Part shown: positions 1-8,367 of the stretch, piece by piece
How the letters are laid out: the number at the start of each line of letters is the position of its first letter
How positions within the stretch are numbered: position 1 is the first letter of the stretch
Origin: an uncultured Muribaculaceae bacterium
GTDB lineage: Bacteria; Bacteroidota; Bacteroidia; Bacteroidales; Muribaculaceae
NCBI GenBank assembly: GCA_910578395.1
Contig: CAJTPZ010000001.1
Span: forward strand, 62,001 to 126,000
DNA length: 64,000 nucleotides
Direction of reading: 5' to 3'
Program-made: the position numbers and the translations under genes
The notes under the pieces: generated by a model
Databases searched by the model: none
Told to the model about the DNA's origin: nothing
What the model saw: only the letters and a program-made list of their open reading frames with translations

Positions 1-1140
1 GCGGTCTTATATCAGAAATACATTGTAGGCCAAGATATCTATAACGGATTACAACGATTGTCAAACAGACTTTCATCACACAACTACAAATATTCACCCG
101 GACTCATCCTCGCTCCTATCATTACATGCTCGACCACTATCGGCTTGGGAGGATCAGCTGGATCCGAAGGGCCGATCGCCAGTTCCGGAGCTGCTATCGG
201 AAGCAATATCGCACAACTTTTTCGTTTCACTCCGGAGCGCATGAGGATATTGGTGGCATGCGGTGCCGGTGCAGGAATCTCAGCTATTTTCAAGGCTCCC
301 ATAGGAGGCGCACTCTTCATTCTTGAAATTTTCGCGATTTCTTTTGATGCAATAGGCTTTATAGCATTGTTTTCAGCGACAACAGCAGCAGCCCTCACCG
401 CATTTATTCTATCAGGGTGTACTCCCGATATCTCATTCAACACAGCCTCTACACTACATCTCGGTGACATCTGGATCACTGTCGCTGCCGGCTTATTTCT
501 GGGTCTCTACTCCACATATTATGCCTTCGTAATGCGTCGCATAGGCAAATTGTACGGCTACATTAAAAACCGTTGGATTAAATGTATCTGTTCCGGAATA
601 TCAGTAGGAATCCTGATTTTTTTATTTCCATCACTCTATGGAGAAGGGTATGAATCCATAGAGCGACTACTTGCCGATCTTCCACAGAAAATGACCCAGT
701 ATTCCTGGTTGTCGCCTCTTTTCAGCACCTATAATTCTTCTATAGGAACCATTCTGATTTTCGCATTAGCCATATTGATAATAAAACCTTTTGCCACAGC
801 ATCTACGATCAATGGAGGCGGAGTGGCCGGTGACTACACTCCATTACTCATGGTCGGCAGTATCGCCGGATTTTTATTCGCTACAGCAATCAATGCATTT
901 ACCGGTTTCCAGATTCCGGTTACCGACTTTGTGTTCTTAGGCATGACCGGTGTGATGGCAGGCGCCATAAAAGCACCTCTTATGGCAATGTTTCTTACAG
1001 TCGAGACAATATGCGTTCCGTCTCTCTTTCTTCCGGCAGCCACTGTTGCTACAGTATCATACCTGACACGACTTATTTTCAGTCATAACAGTACAAAAAC
1101 ACCTACAAGATTGCGAGACACAAAAAATATTTACAAATGA
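1..1140 (+). CDS. ClC-family chloride channel/antiporter (5' end outside window)
   Basis: Integral-membrane ClC protein; 379 residues are visible and the reading frame is open at base 1, so the true start lies upstream. The selectivity-filter region reads GGSAGSEGPIA, matching the G(R/x)EGP motif of ClC proteins, and is followed by the usual run of hydrophobic helices. The late motif GGGVAGDYTPLLMVG corresponds to the second conserved GxFxP-type region, here with YTP in place of FxP. I see no C-terminal CBS domains; the protein ends shortly after the last helix. Family members move chloride or exchange it for protons, but which applies here cannot be read. The next gene, luxS, starts 19 bases after the stop, so co-transcription is plausible. 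Confidence 0.88.
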   Translation, partial: AVLYQKYIVGQDIYNGLQRLSNRLSSHNYKYSPGLILAPIITCSTTIGLGGSAGSEGPIASSGAAIGSNIAQLFRFTPERMRILVACGAGAGISAIFKAPIGGALFILEIFAISFDAIGFIALFSATTAAALTAFILSGCTPDISFNTASTLHLGDIWITVAAGLFLGLYSTYYAFVMRRIGKLYGYIKNRWIKCICSGISVGILIFLFPSLYGEGYESIERLLADLPQKMTQYSWLSPLFSTYNSSIGTILIFALAILIIKPFATASTINGGGVAGDYTPLLMVGSIAGFLFATAINAFTGFQIPVTDFVFLGMTGVMAGAIKAPLMAMFLTVETICVPSLFLPAATVATVSYLTRLIFSHNSTKTPTRLRDTKNIYK

Positions 1141-1159
1141 CACCATACACGACAATATT

Positions 1160-1642
1160 ATGAAAAAAATCGCAAGCTTCACAATCGACCATAACCGTCT
1201 TCTACGAGGCATTTATGTCAGTCGACGCGACAAAACTGCATCTGGCGACATAATTACCACTTTTGACATACGCATGACCGAGCCAAATCGACAGCAGGCC
1301 CTTTCACCACAGGCTCTTCATGCTATGGAACATCTTGCCGCGACATATCTGCGCAACCGTCCCGACTGGAGCGATCGTATCGTATATTGGGGACCTATGG
1401 GTTGCTGTACCGGAAACTATCTGATTTTACAAGGCGAACTCGAGCCAGTTGATATTATCGAGCTGATGCATGACACCATGCACTTTGTAGCAAATTTTGA
1501 AGGAGAAATCCCCGGAGCTACACCACGCGACTGCGGAAACTACACATTCATGGATCTTGAAGAGGCTCGTAAAGCTGCCAGAATTTACCTGACCGAAATA
1601 CTCTCCAGCCCCAATCACGACAACCTCACTTACCCATCATAA
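1160..1642 (+). CDS. luxS: S-ribosylhomocysteine lyase (LuxS)
   Basis: LuxS cleaves S-ribosylhomocysteine to homocysteine and the AI-2 precursor DPD in the activated methyl cycle. The protein is 160 residues, the normal length. Metal ligands H54 and H58 and base E57 are in HAMEH, the catalytic Cys is C82 in GPMGCCTGNY, and the third ligand C125 is in DCGNY. Most LuxS proteins have HT(I/L)EH and GC(R/Q)TG; here the residue after the catalytic Cys is a second Cys. It starts 19 bases after the ClC gene. Its last 17 bases overlap the 3' end of the convergent glycosyltransferase gene, with no terminator between. Confidence 0.96.
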   Translation: MKKIASFTIDHNRLLRGIYVSRRDKTASGDIITTFDIRMTEPNRQQALSPQALHAMEHLAATYLRNRPDWSDRIVYWGPMGCCTGNYLILQGELEPVDIIELMHDTMHFVANFEGEIPGATPRDCGNYTFMDLEEARKAARIYLTEILSSPNHDNLTYPS

Positions 1643-2642
1643 GATAAGTGCGGTGTCCATGCAGATAATACTCCGTCAATATATTCGGCACACCAGATTT
1701 CCTCAATAGATTTTCAACAGGGAAATCCTTATAAGCGTTTTTCATGCGTCGGTAATCGCAATGAGCTTTCATGACTGCCGATGCATGTTCCCATTTTCCC
1801 ATAAATATATATTGTCCCCATGCCAATGTGTCGAGCATACGGCGTTTGAGCAAAAAACGTGTCTTCCATCCGCCAGAAGGCAGATTTTTATGCAACATAA
1901 GCAGATTGTTGCGGAAATTCAAATATGTTTTCTTGGGAGATGATGCGTCGAGACTTGCACCTCCAAGATGAAACACAACCGAATCGGTCACACACACAAC
2001 CCTACGCCCTGTTAGCCTTAAACGCCAACACAGGTCAATTTCCTCCATGTGGGCAAAGAAAGATTCATCAAGACCGCCTGTTTTCAAATAAGCGTCTGTA
2101 TTTACCGCAAGACAGGCGCCTGATGCCCAATCCACATCCACAGGATCTTTAGAGTCATACTGCCCCTTATCCTCCTCTACACACCCCATCACACGCCCAC
2201 GGCAATATGGATAACCATTACGGTCCATACAGCCACCGGCAGCTCCGGCGTATTCAAACATTCCATAATTGCGCTCCGACCGTATCTTGGGTTGCGCGGC
2301 AACTATCCTGTCATCCGACAGCGCTTTTTTCAACGGCTCGACCCATCCGTCGTCCATCGGAGCTGCATCTGAATTCAATAGAATACTTATCCGGTATCCC
2401 CCTTCCTTAAGAGCACGATTGTATCCTGCCGCAAAACCGAGATTTTTTTCAAAAGCCATTATCCTGACTGTAGGATAATTTTCTCTTACCCATGCGAGCG
2501 ATTCATCAGTCGAGCCATTGTCAGCCACAACAACCTCCGCCTCTTCATTTGAAGTATGTCCGACAACTCTCGGAAGAAAACGGCGTAGAAGATCCACACC
2601 ATTCCAATTGAGTATTATAACACCGCAATCAGTATTCACCAT
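1626..2642 (-). CDS. Glycosyltransferase family 2
   Basis: Cytosolic or membrane-associated GT-A glycosyltransferase of 338 residues, similar to rhamnosyltransferase-type GT2 enzymes. Visible motifs are VIILNWNG near the N terminus, VVADNGSTDES (nucleotide binding), LLNSDAAP as the DxD-type metal site, and WASGACLAV followed by DESFFAHMEEIDLCWR, the typical GT2 acceptor and catalytic segment. Donor and acceptor cannot be told from sequence. It is the last gene of a five-gene minus-strand operon: its start overlaps the end of mtaB by 7 bases. Its 3' end overlaps luxS tail to tail. Confidence 0.9.
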   Translation of the reverse strand: MVNTDCGVIILNWNGVDLLRRFLPRVVGHTSNEEAEVVVADNGSTDESLAWVRENYPTVRIMAFEKNLGFAAGYNRALKEGGYRISILLNSDAAPMDDGWVEPLKKALSDDRIVAAQPKIRSERNYGMFEYAGAAGGCMDRNGYPYCRGRVMGCVEEDKGQYDSKDPVDVDWASGACLAVNTDAYLKTGGLDESFFAHMEEIDLCWRLRLTGRRVVCVTDSVVFHLGGASLDASSPKKTYLNFRNNLLMLHKNLPSGGWKTRFLLKRRMLDTLAWGQYIFMGKWEHASAVMKAHCDYRRMKNAYKDFPVENLLRKSGVPNILTEYYLHGHRTYLMMGK

Positions 2643-3967
2643 TCAGTTTTTCCTTTTACTATGGGGCTGTCATCATCCCATCTCACCTCTCCAAGTCGTA
2701 CATCGACTATTGTATTTGCCATAGATGCATCGGCGCCGGCAACCTCTACACGAAGGTAATTATCTGTGTATCCCACCATTCCACTCTCGTCGGCCGTAGG
2801 CTGTTCGAGCAGGACCTTCCGAGTCTTTCCTGTGCACCGTTGTGCAAAATCAAGATGACGCCTGTCAGAGATTGCTATCATATCACGTGTGCGTCGACGC
2901 AATTCATCCGGTCCGACAACAGGCAGAATTTCCAGAGCCTTTGTCCCCGGACGCTCACTATAGGGAAACACATGAAGTCTCGTTATGTCGAGCGATGATA
3001 TGAATTCTTTTGAGCTTTCAAAACGGGCATCAGTCTCACCACGCATACCCACTATGAGATCGACACCGATAAACGCCTGTGGCATGACGCGCCTTATATG
3101 TGCGATCCTGTCAGCGAACAACGCCCTGTCATAACGACGTCGCATCAGTTTTAGCATCTCGTCATCGCCACACTGCAGCGGGATGTGAAAATGAGGCATA
3201 AAACGTCGTGATCCGGCCGTAAATTCTATTATTTCATCAGTAAGAAGATCAGGCTCTATCGATGAAATACGATATCTTTCAATGCCGTCGACTTCGTCAA
3301 GTGCTTTGATCAGATCGATAAACCTGTCATTTCTTCCCCATCCGAAGTCTCCTATATTCACTCCGGTCAGCACTATTTCCTTGGCTCCTGCCAAAGCCGC
3401 TTCTCCGGCCTGCGCCACAAGTGACTCTATCGTACCAGACCTGCTACGTCCACGCGCCATAGGTATCGTACAATAACTGCAGAAACAATTGCATCCGTCC
3501 TGCACTTTAAGCATCCAGCGTGTTCTGTCGCCTCTTGAACATGATGGTACGAAACTCCTTATATCTTTTGCAGGTGTCACAACAAGCCTGTCTTTCCTGT
3601 CAGCAATCCAATTCAGAAGCATCAACGGAAGTTCTCCCTTGTGATCATTTCCGGCCACAATGTGCACACCTTCTATTCCGGCCACCTCTTCCGGTTTCAG
3701 CTGTGCATAACATCCGGTAGCCACAATCACAGCATCAGGCCAACGACGAGCCATAGACCTTATCATCTGTCGTCCTTTTTTATCGGCTACAGCAGTGACA
3801 CTGCATGTGTTAACGACAACGACATCCGGTGTTTCGTCTTCACAGGCTCTTCTTACTCCAAGTCTTTCAAGCTCTGTGGCTATTGTTGAAGTCTCGGCGA
3901 AATTAAGCTTACAGCCAAGTGTCACATACTTGGCTGTAAGTGTCTGGAATGTTTCGTTTGATATCAA
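2636..3967 (-). CDS. mtaB: tRNA (t6A37) methylthiotransferase MtaB-like
   Basis: Radical-SAM methylthiotransferase of 443 residues. MtaB enzymes convert t6A37 to ms2t6A37 in tRNAs reading ANN codons. The order is an N-terminal UPF0004 domain beginning TLGCKLNFAET with conserved Cys, then the radical-SAM cluster motif CNCFCSYC (CxxxCxxC), then a C-terminal TRAM-like segment (about residues 375-440). The CKLNxxE start fits MtaB better than MiaB or RimO. It overlaps the upstream membrane-protein gene by 4 bases and the downstream GT2 gene by 7, so translation is probably coupled. Confidence 0.92.
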   Translation of the reverse strand: MISNETFQTLTAKYVTLGCKLNFAETSTIATELERLGVRRACEDETPDVVVVNTCSVTAVADKKGRQMIRSMARRWPDAVIVATGCYAQLKPEEVAGIEGVHIVAGNDHKGELPLMLLNWIADRKDRLVVTPAKDIRSFVPSCSRGDRTRWMLKVQDGCNCFCSYCTIPMARGRSRSGTIESLVAQAGEAALAGAKEIVLTGVNIGDFGWGRNDRFIDLIKALDEVDGIERYRISSIEPDLLTDEIIEFTAGSRRFMPHFHIPLQCGDDEMLKLMRRRYDRALFADRIAHIRRVMPQAFIGVDLIVGMRGETDARFESSKEFISSLDITRLHVFPYSERPGTKALEILPVVGPDELRRRTRDMIAISDRRHLDFAQRCTGKTRKVLLEQPTADESGMVGYTDNYLRVEVAGADASMANTIVDVRLGEVRWDDDSPIVKGKTEW

Positions 3968-4371
3968 TTTTTTGCTGACTCTTTTTTGACAACAAGAGGT
4001 ATCATAATCGAGGTATAGATCTGTATCGCACCTCCTGCGAGCGTAAACACAAGCCAGTCACGCATGATACTGGGCTGATAGAACATGAAAAATGTAGCCA
4101 CACAGAAAAACAATGCAGCCCATGACTCTATTCGATAAAGTCTTTTTAGTCTTAAAGCCTTTCCGGTGTATGGCGTAAAAATCCTGATTACCAGCAATAG
4201 CAGAGCTCCACAGCCATAGATCCAACGGTAAAGCGTCACATGACCGCCCATAAGCGGTGAAAGCGTACCGGCTACAATGAGAAGCATACCGACAGTCAGC
4301 CCCAATAAAGCAAGACGTCCCGGCTGCTTTCCTGTCACAGGATCAACACCTCTTTTTTCGTTATTATTCAT
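3964..4371 (-). CDS. Small four-helix membrane protein, unknown function
   Basis: A 135-residue protein I do not recognise. After a polar N terminus of about 25 residues there appear to be four hydrophobic segments: LALLGLTVGMLLIVAGTL, YGCGALLLLVIRIF, AALFFCVATFFMFY and a final one around WLVFTLAGGAIQIYTSIMI. No catalytic motif is visible. It lies between the FtsB/DivIC-like gene (9-base gap) and mtaB (4-base overlap), so it is part of the same operon. Its position suggests a conserved Bacteroidales housekeeping membrane protein, but that is inference only. Confidence 0.7.
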   Translation of the reverse strand: MNNNEKRGVDPVTGKQPGRLALLGLTVGMLLIVAGTLSPLMGGHVTLYRWIYGCGALLLLVIRIFTPYTGKALRLKRLYRIESWAALFFCVATFFMFYQPSIMRDWLVFTLAGGAIQIYTSIMIPLVVKKESAKN

Positions 4372-4380
4372 GATTATCTT

Positions 4381-4680
4381 TCATCTTGTGAACACATACA
4401 CATCCTCATTCGGACGCTGCATATGATATTTCTCTCGCACTATACGTTCCAATGTGGCAGGATCCGACCCCAGGCGCTCGTTCAGACTGCGATAATGAGC
4501 CAAAGTATCCTCATGCATCGATATCTCGGCGTGCAGGCGTTCTATCTCTATGTCATACTCATAATACTTAGCAGCATTATTGTCGTTGAAACAGGTCAGA
4601 AACACCATCACTCCAATGGCTGTTATGAACGGCCACTTCAGATAGCGGCGTGACCACGTCAGTAACGGAGATGTTTTCAT
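4381..4680 (-). CDS. FtsB/DivIC-family septum formation protein
   Basis: A 99-residue bitopic membrane protein. It has a short basic N terminus (WSRRYLKWP), one transmembrane helix (FITAIGVMVFLTCF), a coiled-coil stretch (YEYDIEIERLHAEISMHEDTL) and the C-terminal segment REKYHMQRPNEDVYVF, matching the YxMxxPGE-type motif of FtsB/DivIC. Such proteins join FtsL and FtsQ/DivIB in the divisome. It starts only 8 bases after the GH3 gene stop, so it is transcribed from the same upstream region. Confidence 0.85.
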   Translation of the reverse strand: MKTSPLLTWSRRYLKWPFITAIGVMVFLTCFNDNNAAKYYEYDIEIERLHAEISMHEDTLAHYRSLNERLGSDPATLERIVREKYHMQRPNEDVYVFTR

Positions 4681-4688
4681 TTAATTAC

Positions 4689-6977
4689 TTATTTTGCTAT
4701 ATCCTTTCTTTTAAGCACGTCATGGGTCTTACGCACAAGTGGATCAATATCAACAGACACCTCACCCCGTGGATCACGTGACGAAGCGGCAACGACAAAC
4801 TTATAGACTCCACCATCTGTCACCCACGCAACCTCATCCTCGTCATACGATGCGAGATCCGCCGGATTAACTGACATTGTAAGAGTCTGCGATGCTCCAG
4901 GCTGAAGAAGCCCGGTTTTTGCAAATGCCTTGAGCTCATGCACAGGTTTGTCAAGTTTACCTTTTGGCGCTTTCACATAAAGTTGAACAGACTCTTTTCC
5001 TGCAACTTTTCCGGTATTCTTCACATTTACCTCGACAACCACATTTTCTCCATCCCGTCTGACAACAGGAGCGCCATATTCAAATGTGGTATAGCTCAGT
5101 CCGTAACCAAACGGATAGCTAACATCAATACCCTCAGTATCAAACCATCGGTAACCCACATACACACCTTCGTCATATACTGTGTAATCCACATTCTTCA
5201 CATCATGCTTCAATCCGGTTTTAACAGACCATCGGCGATCGATTTTCTGATCTATCGGGAAGTTAAGCGAACTTTTATGGTCACTAAGTGTCACAGGCCA
5301 CGTATTTGGAAGTTTTCCAGACGGATTTGCATTACCCACAAGTATGTCGGCTACAGAGTTTCCACCTTCCTGCCCGGCTTGCCATGAAAGCAGGATAGCA
5401 TCAGGCATGTTTTTCCAGCTTTTTGTCTCGATAACACCTCCTACATTCAATACTACAGCGACTTTTTTCCCAGCCTCATGAAAAATGCGGGTTACATCCT
5501 TCATCAACTGATACTCGACATCCGACAAGAAGAAATCCGACGAGACCCGGTCGACATATTCTCCGGATATACGTCCGATTGTCACAATAGCCATATCATT
5601 ATTCTCTGCTGCATATTTGATTATAGCCGTATCAACAGGCATTTCACCAATACGCACCTGCTCACCTTGCTCCTGCGGCTTGCTGTAACCCGAATAAATA
5701 GCCTTGAGATTATCGTCTACAACAATATTCTGATTCTTCAGACCATCGAGCAGAGAAACCACATACGGGCGATTTATATCACCAGATCCAGTACCGCCTG
5801 AGAAGAAATTATAAGATACATTGCCAAAAAGTGCGACCTTTCGGTCACCAGACTTAAGCGGAAGAGTGCTATTGTCGTTTTTGAGAAGCACCATACCCTC
5901 GGTAGCCGATTGGCGTGTTACTGCGGCATGAGAGATCATATCAGGACTGTTGCTATATTTATAACCCTTAAATACAGGAGTCTTCACAATCAGTTCAAGT
6001 ATGCGCCTCACATTGCGGTCTACTATTTTCTCATCAAGCGTACCGTTTTTCACTCCGTCAATGATATCCTGGGCCTGCTCCTTTGTTCCAGGCTCAATCA
6101 TGTCGTTACCGGCAACCATCTGAGCCGCACCATCGGCACCGCCCCACCAGTCAGTCATAACAGTGCCTTTATAGCCCCACTCGTCACGAAGAATAGTGGT
6201 AATCAATTCATGACTCTCCGAGGCATACACATCGTTGATACGATTATATGAACTCATGATAGTCCATGGCTGGCTTTCACGTACTACGATCTCAAACGCT
6301 TTAAGGTATATTTCACGAAGAGCTCGCGGTGAGACCACCGCATTGTTATTCATGCGGTTTGTTTCCTGGTTGTTAACCGCAAAATGCTTGACAGAGGTAC
6401 CGATACCATTACTCTGTACTCCGTCCACATAAGCCACTGCCATTTTACCTGCGAGCACAGGATCTTCTGAAAAATACTCAAAATTGCGGCCACAGAGCGG
6501 ATGACGGTGAATATTTATCGCCGGAGCAAGAAGCACATCAGTACCATATTCCTTAGCTTCATTTCCAATCACCTCTCCAACACTTCTCACAAGATCGACA
6601 TCCCATGTCGAAGATAACAGACTTTCTATCGGGAAATGTGTACAGAACAAGCTGTCCTGACCGTCAACGGGCATAATACCGCAACCGGCAGGACCGTCGG
6701 AAAGCACTACTGCGGGAATGCCTACGCGAGGCACGGGATTTATACGTCCAGCCGCTCCGGGAACAATCTTCCACGACTCCTTTATATGTTGAGGAGCAGC
6801 GTCATCCTTGTAATACATACGTGAACCCACAATCAAATCCACCTTCTCCTCGATTGTCATGGACTTGATAACTTCGTCAATATTATCGACGCGAAGTTTT
6901 GGAGCTTTTCCAAATGCCGAAACCGGCGCAATCATAGCGACCGCTGCCAGACCTATAAAAAATTTTCTCACTTTCAA
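4689..6977 (-). CDS. bglX: Glycoside hydrolase family 3 beta-glucosidase, secreted
   Basis: A 762-residue GH3 enzyme that hydrolyses terminal beta-glucosides or related beta-linkages. It has an N-terminal signal peptide (MKVRKFFIGLAAVAMIAPVSA), a TIM-barrel domain with SDGPAG (about residues 93-98), KHFAVNNQETNR (about 198-208) and VMTDWWG with the likely nucleophile D276, then the alpha/beta sandwich and a C-terminal fibronectin-III-like domain beginning near FEYGAPV. Probably periplasmic. It is the first gene of the minus-strand operon running to position 1626. Its upstream region carries copy A of the 88-bp repeat, with a TATATTTG box on its edge. Confidence 0.93.
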   Translation of the reverse strand: MKVRKFFIGLAAVAMIAPVSAFGKAPKLRVDNIDEVIKSMTIEEKVDLIVGSRMYYKDDAAPQHIKESWKIVPGAAGRINPVPRVGIPAVVLSDGPAGCGIMPVDGQDSLFCTHFPIESLLSSTWDVDLVRSVGEVIGNEAKEYGTDVLLAPAINIHRHPLCGRNFEYFSEDPVLAGKMAVAYVDGVQSNGIGTSVKHFAVNNQETNRMNNNAVVSPRALREIYLKAFEIVVRESQPWTIMSSYNRINDVYASESHELITTILRDEWGYKGTVMTDWWGGADGAAQMVAGNDMIEPGTKEQAQDIIDGVKNGTLDEKIVDRNVRRILELIVKTPVFKGYKYSNSPDMISHAAVTRQSATEGMVLLKNDNSTLPLKSGDRKVALFGNVSYNFFSGGTGSGDINRPYVVSLLDGLKNQNIVVDDNLKAIYSGYSKPQEQGEQVRIGEMPVDTAIIKYAAENNDMAIVTIGRISGEYVDRVSSDFFLSDVEYQLMKDVTRIFHEAGKKVAVVLNVGGVIETKSWKNMPDAILLSWQAGQEGGNSVADILVGNANPSGKLPNTWPVTLSDHKSSLNFPIDQKIDRRWSVKTGLKHDVKNVDYTVYDEGVYVGYRWFDTEGIDVSYPFGYGLSYTTFEYGAPVVRRDGENVVVEVNVKNTGKVAGKESVQLYVKAPKGKLDKPVHELKAFAKTGLLQPGASQTLTMSVNPADLASYDEDEVAWVTDGGVYKFVVAASSRDPRGEVSVDIDPLVRKTHDVLKRKDIAK

Positions 6978-7048
6978 ATTCAGGTTTATTGATTTATTAA
7001 GTTTACTGATCTTTTGGGGCAGACTAATGAGTCGCTTTAATACACACG

Positions 7049-7136
7049 CAAATATACGTAGAATATCCGATGAAAAGAATAGCGATCGTCATGCAAAGCG
7101 TGGTTCGCGGTGGCGAAGCCAGTTCTTTGAGTCAAA
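7049..7136 (-). repeat. 88-bp dispersed repeat, copy A, upstream of GH3
   Basis: This stretch aligns without gaps to 15861-15948; by hand about 73 of 88 positions match. On the minus strand it ends in TATATTTG (7049-7056), the Bacteroidetes -7 consensus TAnnTTTG, 72 bases before the GH3 start. Inside it are nested inverted repeats: ATGCAAAG (7091-7098) against CTTTG (7125-7129), and TGGTTCGC (7101-7108) against GCGAAGCCA (7113-7121, one bulged base). It looks like a REP-like hairpin element that also supplies a promoter-like box. Confidence 0.7.
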
Positions 7137-7192
7137 TATAGTCAAAATATCCAATGGATATATATCAACGGACAGCCCCGCAATGGGATTTT

Positions 7193-7225
7193 TTTGCGAA
7201 AAAGGTGGAAAAATCAGTATCTTTG
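7193..7225 (+). promoter_or_regulatory. Promoter of prfB (Bacteroidetes type)
   Basis: TTTG at 7193-7196, a 21-base spacer, then TATCTTTG at 7218-7225. This matches the Bacteroidetes housekeeping promoter TTTG-N19-21-TAnnTTTG. The prfB ATG is 26 bases downstream. Confidence 0.7.
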
Positions 7226-7251
7226 TGACCATAATTGCTATCTGAAATCAC

Positions 7252-8367
7252 ATGATTACTCCCGACCAGCTTAAAGAAGTGCAGGAGCGCTCTGCTTCGC
7301 TGAAAAAATATCTCGACATTGACGGTAAGAAAATCCAGGTTGAGGAAGAAGAACTACGTACCCACGTACCAGATTTTTGGGAGCATCCAAAAGAAGCTCA
7401 GGTCCAGATGAAAAAAATCAAAGATCTGCAGCAATGGATAACGGGATATGCCGAAGTGCAAAAAGCGGCCGAAGAACTTACCATAGCCTGGGATTTTGTA
7501 AAAGAAGGCCTGATGGAAGAATCGGAAATCGATGTTCTGTATACCGATGCAATATCAAAAATCGAGAATCTTGAGTTCCGTAACATGCTCCGCCGAGAAG
7601 AAGACAAACTTGGAGTCGTTTTAAAAATCAACTCCGGAGCTGGAGGCACTGAAAGTCAGGACTGGGCCCAGATGCTTATGCGCATGTATCTGCGTTGGTG
7701 CGAGAAGAACGGGTACAAGACATCCATTTCCAACATTCTTGAAGGTGATGAGGCTGGAATAAAATCCTGCACTATAGAAGTCGAAGGCGATTTTGCCTAC
7801 GGTTATCTGAAAAGCGAGAATGGTGTGCACCGTCTTGTACGTGTGTCACCCTATAATGCTCAGGGAAAACGCATGACCTCATTTGCGTCTGTATTTGTAA
7901 CTCCTCTTGTCGACGATACCATTGAGGTAAAAGTCGAACAGGCACTTTTATCGTGGGACACTTTCCGTTCGGGCGGTGCCGGCGGACAGAACGTCAACAA
8001 AGTGGAATCGGGTGTCAGACTCAGATATCAGTATACCGACCCTTATACCGGTGAAAAAGAGGAGATCCTTATTGAGAATACCGAGACGCGCGACCAGCCA
8101 AAAAACAAAGAGAACGCCATGCGTCACCTCCGCTCTATCCTTTACGAGAAAGAGATGAAACATCGTCTGGAAGAGCAGGCCAAAATCGAGGCGGGAAAAA
8201 TGAAAATCGAATGGGGGTCACAGATACGCAGTTACGTTTTTGACGACCGACGCGTCAAAGATCACCGTACAGGCTTTCAGACCTCGGATGTAGGTGGTGT
8301 CATGGATGGTGAACTCGACGGTTTTATCAAGGCTTACCTCATGGAGTTTGCAGAAAAAGAAGACTGA
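7252..8367 (+). CDS. prfB: Peptide chain release factor 2
   Basis: RF2 of 371 residues, which ends translation at UGA and UAA. The catalytic GGQ motif is at residues 244-246 in GGAGGQNVNK. The codon-recognition tripeptide, SPF in canonical RF2, reads S199-P200-Y201 here (VRVSPYNAQGKR). The gene is one continuous frame: where many bacterial prfB genes have CUU-UGA-C for programmed +1 frameshifting, this one has TAT CTC GAC (7309-7317, Y20-L21-D22) and no internal stop, so autoregulatory frameshifting is absent. Its TGA stop overlaps the argB ATG by one base. Confidence 0.96.
   Translation: MITPDQLKEVQERSASLKKYLDIDGKKIQVEEEELRTHVPDFWEHPKEAQVQMKKIKDLQQWITGYAEVQKAAEELTIAWDFVKEGLMEESEIDVLYTDAISKIENLEFRNMLRREEDKLGVVLKINSGAGGTESQDWAQMLMRMYLRWCEKNGYKTSISNILEGDEAGIKSCTIEVEGDFAYGYLKSENGVHRLVRVSPYNAQGKRMTSFASVFVTPLVDDTIEVKVEQALLSWDTFRSGGAGGQNVNKVESGVRLRYQYTDPYTGEKEEILIENTETRDQPKNKENAMRHLRSILYEKEMKHRLEEQAKIEAGKMKIEWGSQIRSYVFDDRRVKDHRTGFQTSDVGGVMDGELDGFIKAYLMEFAEKED

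Noticed and set aside
7070..7141. A short peptide frame in repeat copy A (begins MKRIAIVMQ) with a similar frame in copy B (MGRIAIVMQ)
   Set aside because: Differences between the copies are not concentrated at third codon positions and the downstream residues diverge, while the inverted repeats explain the sequence better. I treat it as a non-coding repeat.
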